A stretch of DNA of 10,498 bases from Asterionellopsis glacialis (lineage: Eukaryota; Bacillariophyta; Plagiogrammaphyceae; Rhaphoneidales; Asterionellopsidaceae). A program made the translations under genes and the position numbers. Positions 8,178 to 10,498 of this stretch are shown here, piece by piece (position 1 is the stretch's first letter; each line of letters starts with the position of its first letter). The notes below the pieces were generated by a model. The model did no database searches. It was not told the DNA's origin and saw nothing but the letters and a program-made list of their open reading frames with translations. The stretch lies in NCBI GenBank assembly GCA_014885115.2, contig WKLE02005065.1, forward strand, positions 1 to 10,498. Direction: 5' to 3'.

Positions 8178-9116
8178 AGAAAAATGTCAAGTGTTTCTTA
8201 TTGGTGGGTGTGGACTGTATCTTAATAACAACACCCTGTGTTTGCTGTAACTAATTGTTCAACCAAGATCATTTACAACTTTACAAAGAACACAATGAAA
8301 TTTTGCATACTGTGAACAATTCCTCTTAATTTCAGCCATCTTTTCAGATTTTATGCACTTGATGATTTGTTTTTATAACATGTTGTGTTGATTGATGATC
8401 ACAAAGTAACAAAACAAGAATTGATGGGGAAAAATGAAAACTGCCATAACTATCTGCTTAACCCAGTTTATTATAAAATTCACAAAAGGGGGTATCATGA
8501 TGAAGCTATGGAAGACCTAGAGGTATCTCACAATAATTCTTTTAGATCCATGAGAGAGTAAAAAATGTGACAGGAACACTAATCAAAATGACAAAAAATA
8601 TTTGGATTAAAGTAAACAACCACACCAAGCAACACGTTACAACAAGAAGTCAAATTCAATAGTACTTAATTTTTTTCAATCCTCCCTTCAATGCTTATAA
8701 TGATGATTGTTGTGTCAGGTCTGTCAGCAACACATTAGTACCTGCACCAATCTACACAGTCTACTGGTTCTTTCCATTGAAAAGACAACAAGAGAGTGAC
8801 ATACTAATAGATAATATAAAGTCAAAAAGTGGAATAAAGGAAGTATTTTGATAATGGTAGTTGTAATCAAAAGACCTGTTTAATTCCTTGTATGGTCATT
8901 TAAGGCTATATACTTTATTATGGATTAGTAGCAGTGCCAGTTGATGCGCATGTAGCATAACAAAATTTGTTAGGGAATTCAATGAATGTTGTTACTTATA
9001 ACATACTATGCACACACATGGCTGAGAAACACCAAAGCTTGTATTTTTTTGAAATTGGACCATATGATCAGTAAGACAAGAACTAATCCTCCACACTACT
9101 ACTGCCATTCTTGTCA

Positions 9117-9140
9117 TCTAGGAGTACTGCTACTCCTAGA
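9117..9140. repeat. Perfect 10-bp hairpin
   Basis: TCTAGGAGTA (9117-9126) and TACTCCTAGA (9131-9140) are perfectly complementary around the 4-base loop CTGC. It lies in non-coding DNA. No U-run follows and no known element is recognised. Confidence 0.85.
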
Positions 9141-9465
9141 AATCTGGAAAGTTTTGACAATAGCTAATAATATGCTAAAAATTAATTTATTGCTAGGATA
9201 ATATTAAAGGAAAAAATACTGCCTAGAGAAACAAAACATACCACCTTGAGATCCTTGAATTTATTTTTAAATTTATTAGGGACATTTGAGTCTCATAAGT
9301 AGCACACCTCTACAACCAAAGGTTTGCATAACAACACAAAAATAGGGTAGCCCTTTAATAATTGTATTATCATTTTGCTCAACCAGTGCATGCAACTTTC
9401 AAAGAGGACAGTAGGTAGCTGAACTAGTATTGGCTTCAAAATTTAGATTTTGGAGGCAGATAGTA

Positions 9466-9513
9466 CTACTACTAGTAAGAGAGGCAAGTGATCCTAGTCA
9501 ATACTAGTAGTAG
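9466..9513. repeat. 12-bp inverted repeat with 24-base spacer
   Basis: CTACTACTAGTA (9466-9477) is perfectly complementary to TACTAGTAGTAG (9502-9513). Both arms are low-complexity (CTA repeats), so the match is less striking than its length suggests. It could form a stem in RNA or a cruciform in DNA. Confidence 0.8.
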
Positions 9514-9689
9514 CACTCTACATATCTTTCATTTAAGTCCTCATTCTTTATGTGAAAACTACTGTAAAAGCATGCTACAAGAAGGCACTAAAAAGAAGAC
9601 TAGTGGATTTTTTATCACCATATATGAGAGTGGATCAGCACCAAGGCACATAAAAACAGCACCAATTTCTTTTTTATAGTAATTACTGC

Positions 9690-9860
9690 ATGGACCAACA
9701 CTATGACGAAGAAGAACAACAGAACAGTGAATACTATGAAGAAACAGCACCAGAAACATTATTGTTAGACGAAGTGCAGGTAATTGTTATTCAAGTTAGT
9801 CGCATTGCATATATGTTGAGGAGGTCCAATGCTGTGACTATTTGGGAGTACTATAGTTAG
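9690..9860 (+). CDS. Candidate small ORF (56 aa) or exon, acidic N-terminus, unknown function
   Basis: An ATG-to-TAG frame of 56 codons starts MDQHYDEEEQQNSEYYEE, strongly acidic and Gln/Tyr-rich, and ends in a basic then aromatic stretch (SRIAYMLRRS, WEYYS). Alternatively part of it may be an internal exon. A pyrimidine-rich acceptor (TTTCTTTTTTATAG, ending 9679) lies just upstream, and CAG followed by GTAATT at 9777-9785 is a good donor, giving a 100-base open exon at 9680-9779. A downstream acceptor at about 9961 (CTTGTTACAG) would add only CFEL before a stop. I do not recognise the protein. The length is within chance for AT-rich DNA, though splice-like signals on both sides make it worth a check. 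Confidence 0.25.
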   Translation: MDQHYDEEEQQNSEYYEETAPETLLLDEVQVIVIQVSRIAYMLRRSNAVTIWEYYS

Positions 9861-10189
9861 TATTACTAAAATTGGAAGGAAGAGGTAAGAGAAATATGCC
9901 AATCAGTCATAAAAGAAAAATAGAAGCAAAAGAGAACCTCCTAAAAATAATCTTGTTACAGTGTTTTGAACTCTAAAGTTTGATGGTCTACAAAAAAGTC
10001 TCTGTAAAGTTGTGGTTAAGGCATTGCATGTTACTATATCTCGGTTTCATTTTGCCATAGTCAAAATTACTTGTGGTCTATATATTCTTTGGGATTTTTT
10101 TTCTTTTCATTTCCTACTACAGTATTTTTTTCTTTGTTTGTTCTCTCTCCCCCTTTCATTCTTCCTTCTTGTTTTTCTCCTTTTCAAAA
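9861..10189. other. AT-rich interval ending in a pyrimidine-rich tract
   Basis: No supported gene is present. From about 10084 to 10186 the plus strand is mostly T and C. It includes a strong acceptor-like sequence ending CTACTACAG at 10122, and the frames through it encode only Phe/Leu/Ser-rich low-complexity peptides. A tRNA-like stretch near 10007-10060 was considered and rejected. Confidence 0.4.
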
Positions 10190-10440
10190 ACTCAAAGGAG
10201 ATTCGTACGTATGGGGTCATGCCGTAGTGAAAGTACGGGGTAAACTGACTGTATGAGCTCGTACGTGGTGACGACGTGGATAGAGTCCGACGTCATTACC
10301 GTTCTGGGCTGGAGACGAGAGCCACATTTTGTGGGATCTTTCTTCAAACGAAAGCACGACGAGAACCGCAGAAGCTCTACAGAGGACCTCTAGAGCAGGT
10401 AGTTTGATCCAGATTTTGATGGGTACCGTATGCAAAGAAA
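10190..10440. promoter_or_regulatory. GC-richer block with four ACGT cores, candidate promoter or 5' gene region
   Basis: Composition changes sharply: 34 of 60 bases at 10261-10320 are G or C. ACGT cores lie at 10207-10210, 10263-10266, 10274-10277 and 10290-10293, in contexts GTACGTA, TACGTGG, GACGTGG and CGACGTCATT, which resemble plant and diatom bZIP binding sites. AGAGGACCTCT at 10380-10390 is an odd-length palindrome. A plus frame from ATG 10253 stays open for 46 codons (MSSYVVTTWIESDV...) to TAG 10391-10393. A second plus frame and one minus frame are also open, as expected when GC rises, so none is called a gene. The most likely reading is the upstream or 5' part of a gene lying beyond the right edge. 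Confidence 0.35.
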
Positions 10441-10498
10441 ATACACATCACTTCCAGTTCGCTTCCCCAAAAATAATTGCTTACTTCTTGTGAGAGAA

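Larger units (their letters stand above)
7896..8217. mobile_element. 322-bp non-autonomous Tc1/mariner-type element (MITE), TA target site
   Basis: The element starts with CAGTCCACTCCCA (7896-7908) and ends with the inverted counterpart (8205-8217, reading CAGTCCACACCCA on the minus strand), a 12/13 match. It is flanked by TA on both sides (7894-7895 and 8218-8219). TA target duplication and termini starting CAGT are typical of Tc1/mariner transposons, whose DDE/D transposase would have to act in trans. Joining the flanks with one TA gives a stretch (7884-7893, TA, 8220-8229) that aligns base for base with the corresponding part of the next array unit (CTTGATGATTTG...). This shows a real insertion. 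No transposase is encoded; a 65-codon frame inside lacks an ATG start and looks non-coding. The interior has two related hairpins (7935-7972, 8139-8177). The class is well supported; the exact family is not known. Confidence 0.88.
4823..8525 (+). repeat. Degenerate tandem array, about 15 units of about 215 bp, satellite-like
   Basis: The same order of motifs recurs about 15 times. It runs: GTTACCCAACTGTGAACAA, then CATTTACAACCATTGTT, GGATAACAGG, CATTTGTTTTAATAAC, TTGTTGAAGATCACAAAG, TAACAAAAACAATAATTG, TACAAGTGCAGGAAAA, AACTACTTTAACTAACTG, AAACCAAGATCATTT, TTCACAAAAGACAACAA. GTTACCC-type starts lie near 5643, 6045, 6269, 6463, 6683, 6902, 7115, 7400, 7611 and 7815. GATCACAAAG-type anchors lie near 4891, 5094, 5328, 5550, 5773, 6146, 6375, 6567, 6777, 6996, 7217, 7495, 7707 and 8397. 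Most steps are 190-235 bp; the longer ones (373, 278) contain duplicated modules, and the last contains the MITE. Units are strongly diverged, so the array is old. No frame stays open across units, and a 60-base sample (6301-6360) has only 17 G/C. Edges are approximate. Confidence 0.85.
8526..9679. other. AT-rich intergenic DNA right of the array, no convincing gene
   Basis: Array motifs stop near 8525. The frames here are short and low in coding character; the longest plus-strand one (8986-9201) begins with ATG but has no good start context, no domain and a low-complexity content, so it is not called. Structures seen are two inverted repeats, listed separately, and many short TAGTACTA-type stretches. 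Confidence 0.45.

Noticed and set aside
7982..8179. 65-codon plus-strand frame inside the MITE
   Set aside because: It begins at a GTG rather than an ATG, spans the hairpins of the element, encodes low-complexity Phe/Lys-rich sequence and has no transposase motif.
4823..8525. CRISPR-like reading of the repeats
   Set aside because: Units are about 215 bp, strongly diverged and directly adjoining, without short identical repeats and uniform spacers, and the context is eukaryotic.
8986..9201. 71-codon plus-strand frame right of the array
   Set aside because: Poor start context, Leu/Ile/Tyr-rich composition typical of translated AT-rich DNA, and it runs through the perfect hairpin at 9117-9140.
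10007..10060. tRNA-like stretch (GTGGTTAAGGCATTGC followed by TCGGTTTCATTTTGCC), possibly a pol III gene or SINE head
   Set aside because: The D-loop-like word and a weak B-box-like word are present, but the T stem and the acceptor stem do not pair, so no cloverleaf forms.
10217..10435. 72-codon minus-strand frame in the GC-rich block
   Set aside because: Two plus-strand frames are equally open in the same stretch, as expected from high GC, and no domain is recognisable.

Overview
The window looks like nuclear DNA of a small eukaryote. It carries an intronless gene of 690 codons for the actin regulator AIP1/WDR1, good eukaryotic start contexts, no bacterial ribosome binding sites or operons, and a long AT-rich non-coding stretch holding a satellite-like array and a short transposon. 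A protist with few introns, such as a diatom or another stramenopile, fits best. That placement is inference; nothing here fixes the species.

Left part (1-3570): a short gene of 93 codons with no recognised product (263-544, +) converges on the AIP1 gene (1035-3107, -). About 490 bases separate their stop codons. The AIP1 5' flank runs from 3108 to about 3570 and includes a minus-strand TATATAAA at 3409-3416.

Middle and right part (3571-10498): a GC-rich block at 3571-3720, followed by a pyrimidine tract, opens about 6.4 kb of AT-rich DNA without a convincing gene. Its core, roughly 4823-8525, is an old, strongly diverged tandem array of about 15 units of 190-235 bp (typically about 215 bp). 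Two units contain extra internal copies of one 76-87 bp module. The array is interrupted by a 322-bp Tc1/mariner-type non-autonomous element (MITE, 7896-8217) flanked by TA. Removing it with one TA restores a continuous repeat unit. From 8526 to 10189 the DNA is AT-rich, with short inverted repeats and one weak exon or small-ORF candidate at 9680-9860. At 10190-10440 the composition becomes GC-richer again, with four ACGT cores in about 90 bases. This looks like a promoter or 5' region of a gene beyond the right edge.

The two left genes show no functional link; AIP1 acts in actin filament turnover. The most notable content is the non-coding block: a decayed satellite array dated relative to a later TA-targeting insertion. 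Possible roles (centromere-like DNA, a long non-coding transcript, or neutral satellite) cannot be separated from sequence alone.
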